From Clostridiaceae bacterium AM27-36LB (GTDB lineage Bacteria > Bacillota > Clostridia > Lachnospirales > Lachnospiraceae): a stretch of 64,000 bases of DNA. The position numbers were made by a program, and so were the translations under genes. The stretch covers positions 124,001 through 188,000 of the forward strand of contig QUJQ01000001.1 in assembly GCA_003480725.1 (NCBI GenBank). The letters run 5' to 3'. Below, piece by piece: positions 1 through 7,988 of this stretch. Positions within the stretch are counted from its first letter, which is position 1, and each line of letters opens with the position of its first letter. Under the pieces are notes generated by a model, which did no database searches, was not told the origin of the DNA, and worked only from the letters and a program-made list of their open reading frames with translations.

Positions 1-2
1 GT

Positions 3-377
3 ATGTTCAAGCCTTCAGCAGGACTTCAGGGAATCAAGGACTTTATCCTGGAAGTCGTAGAGACCGCAGGCCCGAATCCCTGCCCGCCTATGGTGGTTGG
101 CGTTGGCATTGGAGGAACCTTTGATAAATGTGCGCTGCTGGCTAAGAAAGCTTTGATGCGTCCGCTGGATTCCGAAAATCCGGATCCGTTCTATGCAGAT
201 CTGGAAAAAGAGATGCTGGAGAAGATCAATAAGCTTGGTATCGGACCGCAGGGATTTGGAGGAAAGACCACAGCAATCGGACTGAATATCGAGACTTTAC
301 CGACCCATATTGCAGGCATGCCTTGTGCAGTCAATATCAACTGTCATGTGACACGCCATAAGACGGAGGTGATTTAG
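3..377 (+). CDS. fumA: Fumarate hydratase class I, alpha subunit (3' part only)
   Basis: C-terminal 124 residues of the alpha subunit of a two-subunit, iron-sulfur-dependent class I fumarase (or a close tartrate-dehydratase-type relative), which interconverts fumarate and malate in the cytoplasm. The gene is cut by the window edge, so the ATG at 3 is internal. Visible family features are GVGIGGTFDKCA, the GPQGFGG segment and a late CNINCH-like Cys/His region near the end. The stop codon is directly followed by the beta subunit ATG, indicating translational coupling. Family assignment is strong; fumarate rather than tartrate as substrate is inferred from the pairing and from how common fumarase is in this group. 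Confidence 0.85.
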   Translation: MFKPSAGLQGIKDFILEVVETAGPNPCPPMVVGVGIGGTFDKCALLAKKALMRPLDSENPDPFYADLEKEMLEKINKLGIGPQGFGGKTTAIGLNIETLPTHIAGMPCAVNINCHVTRHKTEVI

Positions 378-941
378 ATGGCAGCAAGAAAGATTACATT
401 ACCATTGACCGAAGAACTGGCAAAGACTCTGCATGCAGGGGACAGTGTTCTCCTGACCGGCACCATCTATACGTCCCGTGATGCTGGACATAAGAGAATG
501 TGTGAAGCATTGGCAAGAGGCGAGAAGCTTCCTTTTGATCCTGCGGATGCAACGATTTATTATGTAGGACCGACACCGGCAAAACCAGGACAGGTCATCG
601 GAAGTGCAGGACCGACCACCAGCGGACGTATGGATGCGTATGCACCAACCATGATGTCTGTAGGTGCCCGTGGTATGATCGGAAAAGGAGCAAGACTTCC
701 GGAAGTAGTGGATGCTATGAAAAAATACAGTGGTGTGTACTTCGGAGCGATCGGCGGAGCAGGAGCACTGCTTGCAAAATGTATCAAGAAATGTGAACTG
801 ATCGCATATGAGGATCTGGGTGCAGAAGCTCTCAGAAAATTGTACGTAGAAGATATGCCGTTAGTAGTTATTATTGACAGTGAGGGTAATAACCTTTATG
901 ATGATGGAAGAAAAGCGTATCTAAAGGAGCATCAAAATTAA
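378..941 (+). CDS. fumB: Fumarate hydratase class I, beta subunit
   Basis: 187 residues, full length for the separate beta subunit. This part carries the swivelling catalytic domain that forms the active site with the alpha subunit's Fe-S cluster. Visible motifs are GDSVLLTGTIYTSRD near residues 22-36, YYVGPTP, the GPTTSGRMD substrate-binding stretch near residue 80, and GGAGALLAKCIK. The gene begins one base after the alpha stop codon, so the two are one operon with coupled translation. Tartrate dehydratase beta is the main alternative. Confidence 0.9.
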   Translation: MAARKITLPLTEELAKTLHAGDSVLLTGTIYTSRDAGHKRMCEALARGEKLPFDPADATIYYVGPTPAKPGQVIGSAGPTTSGRMDAYAPTMMSVGARGMIGKGARLPEVVDAMKKYSGVYFGAIGGAGALLAKCIKKCELIAYEDLGAEALRKLYVEDMPLVVIIDSEGNNLYDDGRKAYLKEHQN

Positions 942-946
942 TCATC

Positions 947-1627
947 ATGAAAAGTTTTTACAAGTTATCAAAAAAGCAGCAGATGTCAGAGGCATTTATC
1001 AATAATGCATTTCTGGCATTATCTGGCGGTTTTCAGGATGCATATACCTATAACACCAGAAATGAAGTCTTTTCCAATGCACAGACTGGAAACGTAGTCC
1101 TTATGAGTCAGAACCTGATGACCGGAAACTGGCAGAAGGGACTTCGATATCTGGTGCCACTTCTGGCTTTTGCAGGAGGTGTACTGGTAGCTGAGAGAAT
1201 CGCAGAACGGTTCCGTTATGCAAAAAAACTCCATTGGAGACAGAGCATCTTGCTGATGGAGATCCTGATCCTGTTTGTTGTAGGATTCATGCCGGCAGAG
1301 ATGAACATGGGAGCAACTGCACTGGTATCCTTTGCATGTGCCATGCAGGTACAGGCATTTCGTAAAGTGGATGGATATGCCTATGCAAGCACCATGTGTA
1401 TTGGCAATCTGAGAAGCGGAATGGCAGCATTATCCGCTTTCATGAGGAATCATAAAAAGCAGCAGCTGGAGCAGGTGGGACATTATTTTGGTGTGATCTT
1501 CCTCTTTGCTGTTGGTGCCGGAATTGGTGGAAATCTCTCCATTCATTATGGCGTGCCGGTAATCTGGGGATCTTGTATCCTGCTGCTTATCAGTTTCTGC
1601 CTCATGTTTGCAGAGCAGATTGAATAG
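947..1627 (+). CDS. DUF1275 (YoaK-like) membrane protein
   Basis: 226-residue integral membrane protein with about six hydrophobic segments. It matches the DUF1275/YoaK family by GGFQDAYTY near the N-terminus, the QTGNVV motif, and the later CAMQVQAFRKVDGYAYASTMCIGNLRSG block. No transport substrate is established for the family. The gene starts five bases after the fumarase beta stop, with its ribosome binding site (AAAGGAGC) inside the end of that gene, so it is probably the last gene of the operon. A repeat-hairpin element lies downstream. Confidence 0.85.
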   Translation: MKSFYKLSKKQQMSEAFINNAFLALSGGFQDAYTYNTRNEVFSNAQTGNVVLMSQNLMTGNWQKGLRYLVPLLAFAGGVLVAERIAERFRYAKKLHWRQSILLMEILILFVVGFMPAEMNMGATALVSFACAMQVQAFRKVDGYAYASTMCIGNLRSGMAALSAFMRNHKKQQLEQVGHYFGVIFLFAVGAGIGGNLSIHYGVPVIWGSCILLLISFCLMFAEQIE

Positions 1628-1670
1628 GTGAGAAGCTCAGAGAGCACATGAGGATATGCAGTCTGTGAAT

Positions 1671-1843
1671 AGCCCAGGAAGGGTATACATATAAGGCTCG
1701 TATGAAGTGTATCGGAGCATAGTCAACAAAAGAGTCCTCACAAGGAGTATATCTTAGCAGATATTCTCCTTGCGAGGACTTTTTGCTGCCTATGTCCGCT
1801 CCAATTCATAGCAGCGCTCTTATATGTAAGCACTCCCTGGGCT
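1671..1843 (+). repeat. Long hairpin repeat family, copy 1 (+ orientation)
   Basis: Imperfect inverted repeat of about 173 bp. Outer arms AGCCCAGGAAGG/CCCTGGGCT are specific to this copy. Inside are conserved blocks shared with copies at 8963 and 11511: a left block containing ATAAGGCTCGTATGAAG then TGTATCGGA, and a right block containing TCCGCTCCAATTCATAG then CAGCGCTCTTATA. The apex (about 1731-1787) is a terminator-like hairpin, AGTCCTC...GAGGACTTTTT. It lies between two convergent genes, the position of a bidirectional terminator. No protein is encoded. Confidence 0.85.
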
Positions 1844-1917
1844 CCTTCAAGGTTACATATGTAGGTGTGCTTCACGGGCTTTTCGAGGTTGTATATGTAT
1901 GTGCTCCCTGGGTTTTA
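1820..1917 (+). repeat. Three degenerate tandem units beside hairpin copy 1
   Basis: Units starting at 1820, 1853 and 1889 share the pattern TTATATGTA...CCTGGG or a close variant, each ending near a CAAGG/CGAGG step. They look like duplicated and decayed arms of the hairpin element. The last unit runs up to the stop codon of the MATE gene. Confidence 0.5.
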
Positions 1918-3273
1918 TTTTGCGGCATCCATTTTTTTGAAGATTCCGTTCATGACGAAGGCTGCAAGGAAGAAGGTGCAGAGGTCGGCGATGGGCTGGG
2001 AGATCTGGATTCCCAGAAGACCGAGGATTGGTGTCAGGATCAGCAGTGCCGGGATCAGGAAGAGTCCCTGGCGGCCGATGGAGACCAGTGTGGCACGGAT
2101 GCCGTAGCCGATTGACTGGGGCATCATATTTCCCATAATGATCACACCCTGTAATGGAAGTGTCACAAGCTGCAATCTCAAAGCCAATGTACCGATGCGG
2201 ATGACATCAGGATCGCCTTTTCGGAACAGTTCTATGATGTGTCCGGAGGAAACAAAACCAGTAACGCAGAAAACCAGCAGGATTGCTGTGCTGACTTTGA
2301 TACAGAACCAGCAGGCTTCTTTGACGCGGCCATACATCTTCGCACCAAAGCAATAGCTGCAGACAGGCTGGAATCCCTGACCGAATCCAATGATCGCTGA
2401 GTTGATAAACATCATAAAACGGCTGACGATAGACATGGCAGCGATCGCCGCGTCTCCGTAAGGATGAGCCATTATATTCATGATGATGGTTGCCACACTG
2501 GCAATTCCCTGACGGCCAAGGGATGGAATACCGCCGTAGATCACATTTTTGTAGATACTTAAGGTTGGCCGAAAATTCTTCGGATGGATCGTGATACATT
2601 CCTTTTTGGTATTGCACATAAAGAACAGAATGCAGAAACTGATCACCTGCGACAGAGCAGTCGCCAATGCTGCACCGGAAGTTCCAAGTCCCAGACTGAA
2701 GATAAAGATAGGATCCAGGATTATATTCAGGATTCCTCCGGTAGTGATACCGACCATGGCAAACAGAGCTTTTCCTTGAAATCGAAGCAGATTATTCATA
2801 ATAAATGAAGTGACCATAAATGGTGCAGCCAGGAAAATATAACGTGCATAGTCCTGGGCAAAAGGAGCAATGGTCTCTGTGGCACCAAGAAAAAATACTA
2901 TATTTCTAAGACTCAGATTTCCCAGAACTGCAATCAGCAGTCCGATGATCAATCCCGTAAAAAATGCAACAGAAGCCACTTGTTCGGCAAGCTGCCGCTT
3001 TCCGGCCCCGATGGAACGTGCAATATAATTGCCGCTACCCATTCCGACCATGAAGGACAGTGCCTGAATGATCGCCATAGCAGAAAATACGATGCCGATG
3101 GCACCAGAAGCACTGGTACCAAGCTGGCTTACAAAAAAGGTATCAGCCATATTATAAATAGATGTGACCAGCATGCTGATAATGGTTGGCACAGCCAGCT
3201 TCGGAATGATTCGGTTGACTGGTGCATTTGCCATCTCATAATACTGATCGTGAACAGTTGTTGTATCAGACAT
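1915..3273 (-). CDS. MATE family multidrug/cation antiporter
   Basis: 452-residue, twelve-helix MATE transporter expected to export drugs or metabolites using a sodium or proton gradient. Typical features are the N-terminal PVNRIIPKLAVPTIISMLVTS segment, YNMADTFFVSQLG in helix 1-2, and the repeated GxGSGNYIAR and GFGQGFQPVCSYCFGAK loops. The chosen ATG has an AGGTG ribosome binding site nine bases upstream; an in-frame ATG 57 bases earlier lacks one. A candidate promoter lies at 3321-3349. The gene is convergent with the fumarase operon. Confidence 0.9.
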   Translation of the reverse strand: MSDTTTVHDQYYEMANAPVNRIIPKLAVPTIISMLVTSIYNMADTFFVSQLGTSASGAIGIVFSAMAIIQALSFMVGMGSGNYIARSIGAGKRQLAEQVASVAFFTGLIIGLLIAVLGNLSLRNIVFFLGATETIAPFAQDYARYIFLAAPFMVTSFIMNNLLRFQGKALFAMVGITTGGILNIILDPIFIFSLGLGTSGAALATALSQVISFCILFFMCNTKKECITIHPKNFRPTLSIYKNVIYGGIPSLGRQGIASVATIIMNIMAHPYGDAAIAAMSIVSRFMMFINSAIIGFGQGFQPVCSYCFGAKMYGRVKEACWFCIKVSTAILLVFCVTGFVSSGHIIELFRKGDPDVIRIGTLALRLQLVTLPLQGVIIMGNMMPQSIGYGIRATLVSIGRQGLFLIPALLILTPILGLLGIQISQPIADLCTFFLAAFVMNGIFKKMDAAK

Positions 3274-3320
3274 AGGTGTACACCTCATTTCTCTTGATTT
3301 GTTGTGTTGTAACAGAGGCA

Positions 3321-3349
3321 AGTATAGCATATTTTGGATAGGTGGGTAA
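3321..3349 (-). promoter_or_regulatory. Candidate sigma-A promoter for the MATE gene
   Basis: On the minus strand, TTACCC, 17 bases, then TATACT (minus 10 at 3321-3326, minus 35 at 3344-3349). It lies about 50 bases before the chosen start. Good minus 10 and spacing, weak minus 35. Confidence 0.45.
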
Positions 3350-3373
3350 GAGACGATTTGTACAAAATCTTGA

Positions 3374-3403
3374 TTGTAAAGTGAATCATAAATACTGTAT
3401 AAT
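3374..3403 (+). promoter_or_regulatory. Candidate sigma-A promoter, divergent from MATE
   Basis: TTGTAA, 18 bases, TATAAT. The next gene on this strand starts at 3629, leaving a leader of about 220 bases. That leader includes a hairpin with arms CACTCCC/GGGAGTG (3519-3537) and a second TATAAT-type box near 3563 that could start a shorter transcript. Confidence 0.4.
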
Positions 3404-3628
3404 GCTATTTACAGAGACATAAGTGTAAATTTATGTTTTTGGTGACGTTTCTATATAAGGAAACGATGATTGAAACATGGAAGATAGATATGGTGATTGT
3501 ACCGTAACTAGTCCAAACACTCCCCATGTGGGAGTGAGAATTTAAGTCAAAACCAGACACGATATAATAGAACTATATGTATTTGAGTTTTGCTAAAAAT
3601 AGAATAAACAATAGAAAGGAATCTACCT

Positions 3629-3799
3629 ATGCTAACCTGTGACTACATTGTAGAAAGAATTGACGGAGACTATGCGTTATTACAGCGCATTGACATGCCG
3701 GAGGAGGAACTGAAGACCGTTGCACGCGATCTTCTTCCACCGGAGATCATGGAGGGGTCAAGATTGCATTATGAATGGATGCAATACAGCCTGATCTGA
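3629..3799 (+). CDS. Small DUF3006-like protein
   Basis: 56 residues beginning MLTCDYIVERIDGDYALLQ, which resembles the DUF3006 family start (a short beta-rich protein with the pattern VDRxEGDYAV). AGAAAGGA lies eight bases before the ATG. The usual DUF3006 C-terminal helix is missing and the protein ends shortly after LPPEIMEGSRL, so it may be a shortened version. Function unknown. The next gene begins about 20 bases downstream, so this is probably the first gene of a small operon. Confidence 0.6.
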   Translation: MLTCDYIVERIDGDYALLQRIDMPEEELKTVARDLLPPEIMEGSRLHYEWMQYSLI

Positions 3800-3819
3800 T
3801 AGAGGGAGGGGATGATGTC

Positions 3820-4263
3820 ATGAGAGATTCCAGAGGAATAGAAGCAGATCTTAGCCGTTTTGTGGAGGCGCATGACCGGTCATACAGCAGAGCTTTAGAA
3901 GAGATCCGTGAGGGACGAAAGCAAAGCCATTGGATGTGGTACATATTTCCGCAGATTGTGGGACTGGGACTCAGCAGCACTTCCAGATTTTATGCGATTG
4001 CGGATCTGGAGGAAGCGAGGGCTTATATGCAGCATCCGATGCTGGGAGCGCATATGATCGAGATCTGTGGTGTTTTGCTTGGGCTTTCTGCGAATGATGC
4101 AGAAGATGTGATGGGATATCCTGATGATTTGAAATTAAGATCTTCTATGACATTATTTTCCCAAGCGGTGCCAAGCGTAAAGATTTTCCAGCAGGTATTG
4201 GACAAGTATTTTGATGGAAAGATGGATCAGAAAACATTGGAAATATTAGGAGAGCATGCATGA
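3820..4263 (+). CDS. DUF1810 family protein
   Basis: 147 residues. The family signature is clear: HWMWYIFPQIVGLG near residue 35, then YAIADLEEARAYMQHPMLG and LKLRSSMTLFSQ. The biochemical function of DUF1810 is not established. The start was chosen at MRDSRGIEADL because GGGAGGGG lies nine bases upstream; a longer in-frame start at 3775 would overlap the previous gene. The stop codon overlaps the next gene's ATG (ATGA), so the two are translationally coupled. Confidence 0.85.
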   Translation: MRDSRGIEADLSRFVEAHDRSYSRALEEIREGRKQSHWMWYIFPQIVGLGLSSTSRFYAIADLEEARAYMQHPMLGAHMIEICGVLLGLSANDAEDVMGYPDDLKLRSSMTLFSQAVPSVKIFQQVLDKYFDGKMDQKTLEILGEHA

Positions 4264-4940
4264 CCATACAGCAACAGATATTTGCACTGCAGGATAAGCC
4301 TTATGGAGAATTTCAGAGCAGACTACTGCCAACGATAGCGAAGGAACGGATTATAGGAGTTCGTATTCCGGTCATGAGAAAGCTGGCAAAGCAGCTGACG
4401 AAGGAGGAGCCGGAGGCGGTGCAGGCATTTCTGGAAGAGCTTTCCCATACATACTATGATGAAGATATTTTACATGCGATTCTGATCTCGGAGATCAAGG
4501 ATTACGATCAATGTATCAGAGAGACGGAGCGGTTCCTTCCATATATAGACAACTGGGCAGTGTGCGATATCATGTCACCGAAAGTGTTCAAGCGGCATAG
4601 ATCGGAGTTGATTGAAAAGATAGGGGGCTGGTCAGCATCGGAACATACGTATACCTGCAGGTTTGGTATGGAAATGCTGATGAGCTTTTATCTGGATGAG
4701 GATTTCCGGTCGGAGTATCTGGAGATTCCGGCGCAGGTGCAGTCGGAGGAATATTATGTAAATATGATGATTGCCTGGTTTTTTGCTACGGCACTTGCCA
4801 AACAGTGGGATGCTGCATTTCCTTATATTCAGGAAGACAGACTTTCTGTCTGGGTGCATAATAAGACGATCCAGAAGGCGAGAGAAAGTTATCGGATCAC
4901 AGATGAGCAGAAGCAGATCCTGAAAGAATTGAAAAGATAA
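4260..4940 (+). CDS. DNA alkylation repair protein, AlkD/HEAT-repeat family
   Basis: 226-residue protein of the DNA alkylation repair family (HEAT-like helical repeats that embrace DNA and remove positively charged alkylpurines such as 3-methyladenine). Visible are GVRIPVMRKLAKQL near residue 31, the DNWAVCD segment near residue 98 that carries the conserved Trp and Asp, and a late NMMIAWFFA helix. Length is normal. It is coupled to DUF1810 by a four-base overlap. Specificity for lesion type is family knowledge, not shown here. Confidence 0.88.
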   Translation: MTIQQQIFALQDKPYGEFQSRLLPTIAKERIIGVRIPVMRKLAKQLTKEEPEAVQAFLEELSHTYYDEDILHAILISEIKDYDQCIRETERFLPYIDNWAVCDIMSPKVFKRHRSELIEKIGGWSASEHTYTCRFGMEMLMSFYLDEDFRSEYLEIPAQVQSEEYYVNMMIAWFFATALAKQWDAAFPYIQEDRLSVWVHNKTIQKARESYRITDEQKQILKELKR

Positions 4941-4952
4941 GGAGAGACAACC

Positions 4953-5858
4953 ATGACGCTTCAACAGTTAAAATACGCCCTGACGATCGCTCGCAGCGGT
5001 TCTATCAATGAGGCGGCGAAGCAGTTATTTATTTCCCAGCCCAGTCTGTCGGAGACGATCCGTGAACTGGAGTCGGAGGTGGGGTTTGACATTTTTCTGC
5101 GATCCAACCGTGGAATTGTCATTACACCGGAGGGAGAAGAATTTTTAAGCTATGCCGGTCAGGTGACGGAGCAGTTTGGATTGTTGGAATCCAAATACAT
5201 TGACAAGAAGACCCGTGAGAAATTCAGTGTTTCCACTCAGCATTATACTTTTGCAGTGAAAGCCTTTGTGGAGACAGTGAAGCAGTTTGGCATGGAGCAG
5301 TATGAGTTTGCAGTGCATGAGACAACCACAGCCAGCGTGATCGAGAACGTGAAGGATTTTAAAAGTGAGATCGGTGTGCTTTGTGAAAATGATTTTAATG
5401 AGCAGGTTCTGAACAAGATGTTCAAGGAGAATGGTCTTGAATTTGTGGAACTGTTTCAGTGTAATACGTTTGTATATTTGTGGGCAGGGCATCCATTGGC
5501 AAAGCAGGACGTGATCTCTATGGAGGAGTTGGATGAGTATCCATGTCTGTCCTTTGATCAGGGAAAGAACAGTTCGCTGTATCTGGCAGAGGAGATGAAA
5601 AGTACCTACGAATACCGTCGATTGATCAAGGCGAATGACCGGGCCACTCTGCTAAATCTCATGAGGGGACTCAATGCTTACACGTTGTGCTCAGGTATCA
5701 TCTGTGAGGACCTTAATGGGGATGAGTATGTGGCAATCCCATTGAAAGAGACAGAGAAGATGAAGATTGGTTATCTGAAGAGGAAGGGTGCAAAGATCAG
5801 CCACATTGGGGAAATCTATGTGAAAGAACTGAAGAAATACAAGGAAAAGGCCATGTAA
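4953..5858 (+). CDS. LysR family transcriptional regulator (likely of the met operon)
   Basis: 301 residues. An N-terminal winged helix-turn-helix (residues 1-60: MTLQQLKYALTIARSGSINEAAKQLFISQPSLSETIRELE) is followed by a periplasmic-binding-like effector domain. It starts 12 bases after the repair gene and ends just upstream of a perfect inverted repeat, a sigma-A promoter, a Met/Cys-rich leader and metNIQ, all on the same strand. This makes methionine or sulfur control of that operon the likely role. CysB-type or MtaR/MetR-type effectors are both possible. Confidence 0.88.
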   Translation: MTLQQLKYALTIARSGSINEAAKQLFISQPSLSETIRELESEVGFDIFLRSNRGIVITPEGEEFLSYAGQVTEQFGLLESKYIDKKTREKFSVSTQHYTFAVKAFVETVKQFGMEQYEFAVHETTTASVIENVKDFKSEIGVLCENDFNEQVLNKMFKENGLEFVELFQCNTFVYLWAGHPLAKQDVISMEELDEYPCLSFDQGKNSSLYLAEEMKSTYEYRRLIKANDRATLLNLMRGLNAYTLCSGIICEDLNGDEYVAIPLKETEKMKIGYLKRKGAKISHIGEIYVKELKKYKEKAM

Positions 5859-5871
5859 ATCCTATAGATTA

Positions 5872-5892
5872 GTTATAGGTTATACCTATAAC
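5872..5892 (+). promoter_or_regulatory. LysR-type operator upstream of the met leader
   Basis: Perfect 8-bp inverted repeat GTTATAGG-N5-CCTATAAC, with the TATAG...CTATA form typical of LysR boxes and close to the TATAG/CTATA met boxes of streptococcal MtaR-type regulators. It sits 13 bases after the lysR stop and upstream of the minus 35, a normal activator position. Confidence 0.65.
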
Positions 5893-5910
5893 GGACTCAA
5901 GGTTACGTGT

Positions 5911-5940
5911 ATTAACACTTTTTTTCTGATCTTGTTATAA
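5911..5940 (+). promoter_or_regulatory. Sigma-A promoter of the leader-metNIQ operon
   Basis: TTAACA, 18 bases rich in T, TATAAT, located between the LysR operator and the leader peptide. Transcription would begin about 40 bases before the leader ATG. Confidence 0.6.
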
Positions 5941-5992
5941 TAGCCATTGTGAACAGGAGAGATCCAAATACAACAGAAAGGAGAACCGGACG

Positions 5993-6115
5993 ATGATGAC
6001 AACAACATTTTTCATGAATACCTCAGGGATGTGCAGCGGCATGATGAAAGGCATGTGTATGTCTATGGGTATGAGAACAGAGATTATGTGTGATGCGTCA
6101 GATGCTTCGGTTTGA
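5993..6115 (+). CDS. Methionine/cysteine-rich leader peptide (attenuator)
   Basis: 40-codon reading frame with an ideal ribosome binding site (AAAGGAG, nine bases upstream). Eleven of its 40 residues are Met and three are Cys; the core reads GMCSGMMKGMCMSMGM. It lies in the leader of the metNIQ operon and is followed at once by a Rho-independent terminator. This is the layout of ribosome-mediated attenuation: when charged Met-tRNA is scarce the ribosome stalls on the Met run and the terminator fails to form. The peptide itself is unlikely to have another job. No S-box or T-box consensus was seen in the same leader. Confidence 0.75.
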   Translation: MMTTTFFMNTSGMCSGMMKGMCMSMGMRTEIMCDASDASV

Positions 6116-6175
6116 TTTTTTGATAAAAGAAAAATCGACAGGAATCATCTTCGCGATGGTGCCTGTTATTTTTTT
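6115..6175 (+). terminator. Attenuator terminator before metN, with an upstream alternative stem
   Basis: Stem ACAGGAATCATC (6138-6149) with GATGGTGCCTGT (6155-6166) and a five-base loop, then TATTTTTTT. A second stem, GATTTTT with AAAAATC, begins at the leader stop codon and ends just before the terminator stem, a candidate competing structure. Confidence 0.7.
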
Positions 6176-6200
6176 GCAATAAAAAGGGAAAGGAAACGTT

Positions 6201-7244
6201 ATGTCTGAAATAGAAGTAAAACACCTGACAAAGACATTCGAGCAAAAAGGACTTCATGTAGAAGCACTGAAGGATATCAACCTTACGATTGAAGCGGGAG
6301 ACATCTACGGAATCATCGGAATGTCAGGAGCAGGAAAAAGTACACTGGTACGATGCCTGAATTATCTGGAGCGACCAACAGAAGGGCAGGTATTGATTGA
6401 AGGAAAAGATCTTGGAAATCTGAGTGAGAAGGAACTGAGAAAGCAGCGCAGTGATATTGCCATGATTTTCCAGCATTTCAATCTGCTGATGCAGAAAAAT
6501 GTGATCGACAATATCTGTTTCCCACTTCAGATCCAGGGAGTTGGCAAGAAGGAAGCGAAGGAAAAGGCCAGAGAGCTTTTGAAAACAGTAGGTCTTGAGG
6601 ATAAGGAAAAAGCATATCCGGCACAGCTGTCCGGTGGACAGAAACAGAGGGTTGCCATTGCAAGAGCGTTGGCATCCAATCCGAAGATCCTGCTCTGTGA
6701 TGAGGCAACCAGTGCATTGGATCCGCAGACTACTGCATCGATTCTGGAACTTCTGAAGCACATCAATGAAGAATTTGGAATCACCATTGTGATCATTACG
6801 CATCAGATGTCAGTAATCCGTGAGATTTGTAACCGTGTGGCGATCATCGAGCGAGGCGCATTGGTAGAAAATGGATTGGTAGAGGATATTTTCAGTCATC
6901 CGAAGTCAAGAGCGGCAAGAGAGCTGATACTGAAAGATTCCCCGGAGACTGGTATTCGCAGAGAAGGAAGAACAGCGGCTCTGATGGAACGGATCCAGGG
7001 AGACCGAAAGTTACGTATTGTATTTTCCGGACAGTCTGCATTTGAACCAGTCATTGCAAACATGATCCTGAAATTTGGAACTCCGGTTAATATCTGGAGA
7101 GCAGATACGAAAAATGTTGGCGGAGTGGCGAAAGGCGAGATGATCTTAGGGCTGCCGGATGACAGACATCTGCAGGTGGATATGGAACAGTATCTGACAG
7201 AACATGGACTGGCAGTTGAGGAGGTGACTGACGATGTGGAGTAG
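6201..7244 (+). CDS. metN: Methionine ABC transporter, ATP-binding protein
   Basis: 347 residues. ABC ATPase domain with Walker A GMSGAGKST (residues 40-48), signature LSGGQKQR (143-150) and Walker B LLCDE (164-168). A C-terminal NIL-type domain of about 90 residues follows; in MetN it binds methionine and mediates transinhibition. The ribosome binding site is AAAGGAAA. It overlaps metI by 11 bases. Energises uptake of methionine by MetI and MetQ at the membrane. Confidence 0.95.
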   Translation: MSEIEVKHLTKTFEQKGLHVEALKDINLTIEAGDIYGIIGMSGAGKSTLVRCLNYLERPTEGQVLIEGKDLGNLSEKELRKQRSDIAMIFQHFNLLMQKNVIDNICFPLQIQGVGKKEAKEKARELLKTVGLEDKEKAYPAQLSGGQKQRVAIARALASNPKILLCDEATSALDPQTTASILELLKHINEEFGITIVIITHQMSVIREICNRVAIIERGALVENGLVEDIFSHPKSRAARELILKDSPETGIRREGRTAALMERIQGDRKLRIVFSGQSAFEPVIANMILKFGTPVNIWRADTKNVGGVAKGEMILGLPDDRHLQVDMEQYLTEHGLAVEEVTDDVE

Positions 7245-7893
7245 TGAAGTAACGAATATGATCATTGCCGGCATCGGAGAGACCCTTTATATGACCTTGG
7301 TTTCCACCATTGCCGGATATATTATAGGACTTCCTATGGGAATTGTCCTTACAGTAACAGATAAGGACGGAATCAGACCCAATGCATTGGTATACAAGAT
7401 CCTGGATGTGATCGTCAATATTGTAAGAAGTATTCCATTTATTATTTTGCTTGTACTGCTGATTCCATTTACCAGATTGTTAGTCGGAAAAAGTTATGGT
7501 TCTACGGCAACGATCGTTCCGCTGGTTGTGGCAGCAGCACCTTACATTGCGCGAATGGTAGAGTCTTCCCTGAAGGAAGTGGATGCCGGAGTGATCGAGG
7601 CGGCAAGATCTATGGGAGCGTCAGATTTTAGGATCATTACCAAAGTGCTCTTGGTAGAAGCCAGAACATCTCTCCTGGTGGGAGCAACTATTTCGCTGGG
7701 AACCATTCTTGGATATTCCGCCATGTCTGGTGCCGTTGGAGGCGGCGGACTGGGAGCTATCGCGATCCGGTATGGATATACCAGATGGCAGACGGATATC
7801 ATGATCGTCACGGTTGTATTGTTGGTCGTTCTGTTCCAGATATTCCAGACTATCGGAATGATGCTGGCAAACAAATTTGACCACAGAAAGTAA
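7234..7893 (+). CDS. metI: Methionine ABC transporter, permease
   Basis: 219 residues with five predicted membrane helices and the family sequence EVDAGVIEAARSMGAS near residues 110-125, the cytoplasmic EAA loop that docks on MetN. The GAVGGGGLGAIAIRYGY segment is characteristic of MetI. It overlaps the end of metN, so translation is coupled. Confidence 0.95.
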   Translation: MWSSEVTNMIIAGIGETLYMTLVSTIAGYIIGLPMGIVLTVTDKDGIRPNALVYKILDVIVNIVRSIPFIILLVLLIPFTRLLVGKSYGSTATIVPLVVAAAPYIARMVESSLKEVDAGVIEAARSMGASDFRIITKVLLVEARTSLLVGATISLGTILGYSAMSGAVGGGGLGAIAIRYGYTRWQTDIMIVTVVLLVVLFQIFQTIGMMLANKFDHRK

Positions 7894-7988
7894 ATATGAT
7901 ATCAGAGGCAAAAGGTATCATAAAACTAATCAAACGTATGTAATTGCATTTTGCAATTCATAATAAAAAGGAAGAGAGGAACCTTATT

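Noticed and set aside
5893..6200. SAM riboswitch (S-box) or Met T-box ahead of metN
   Set aside because: No S-box or T-box consensus was recognised, and the leader is occupied by a well-translated Met-rich reading frame followed directly by the terminator.
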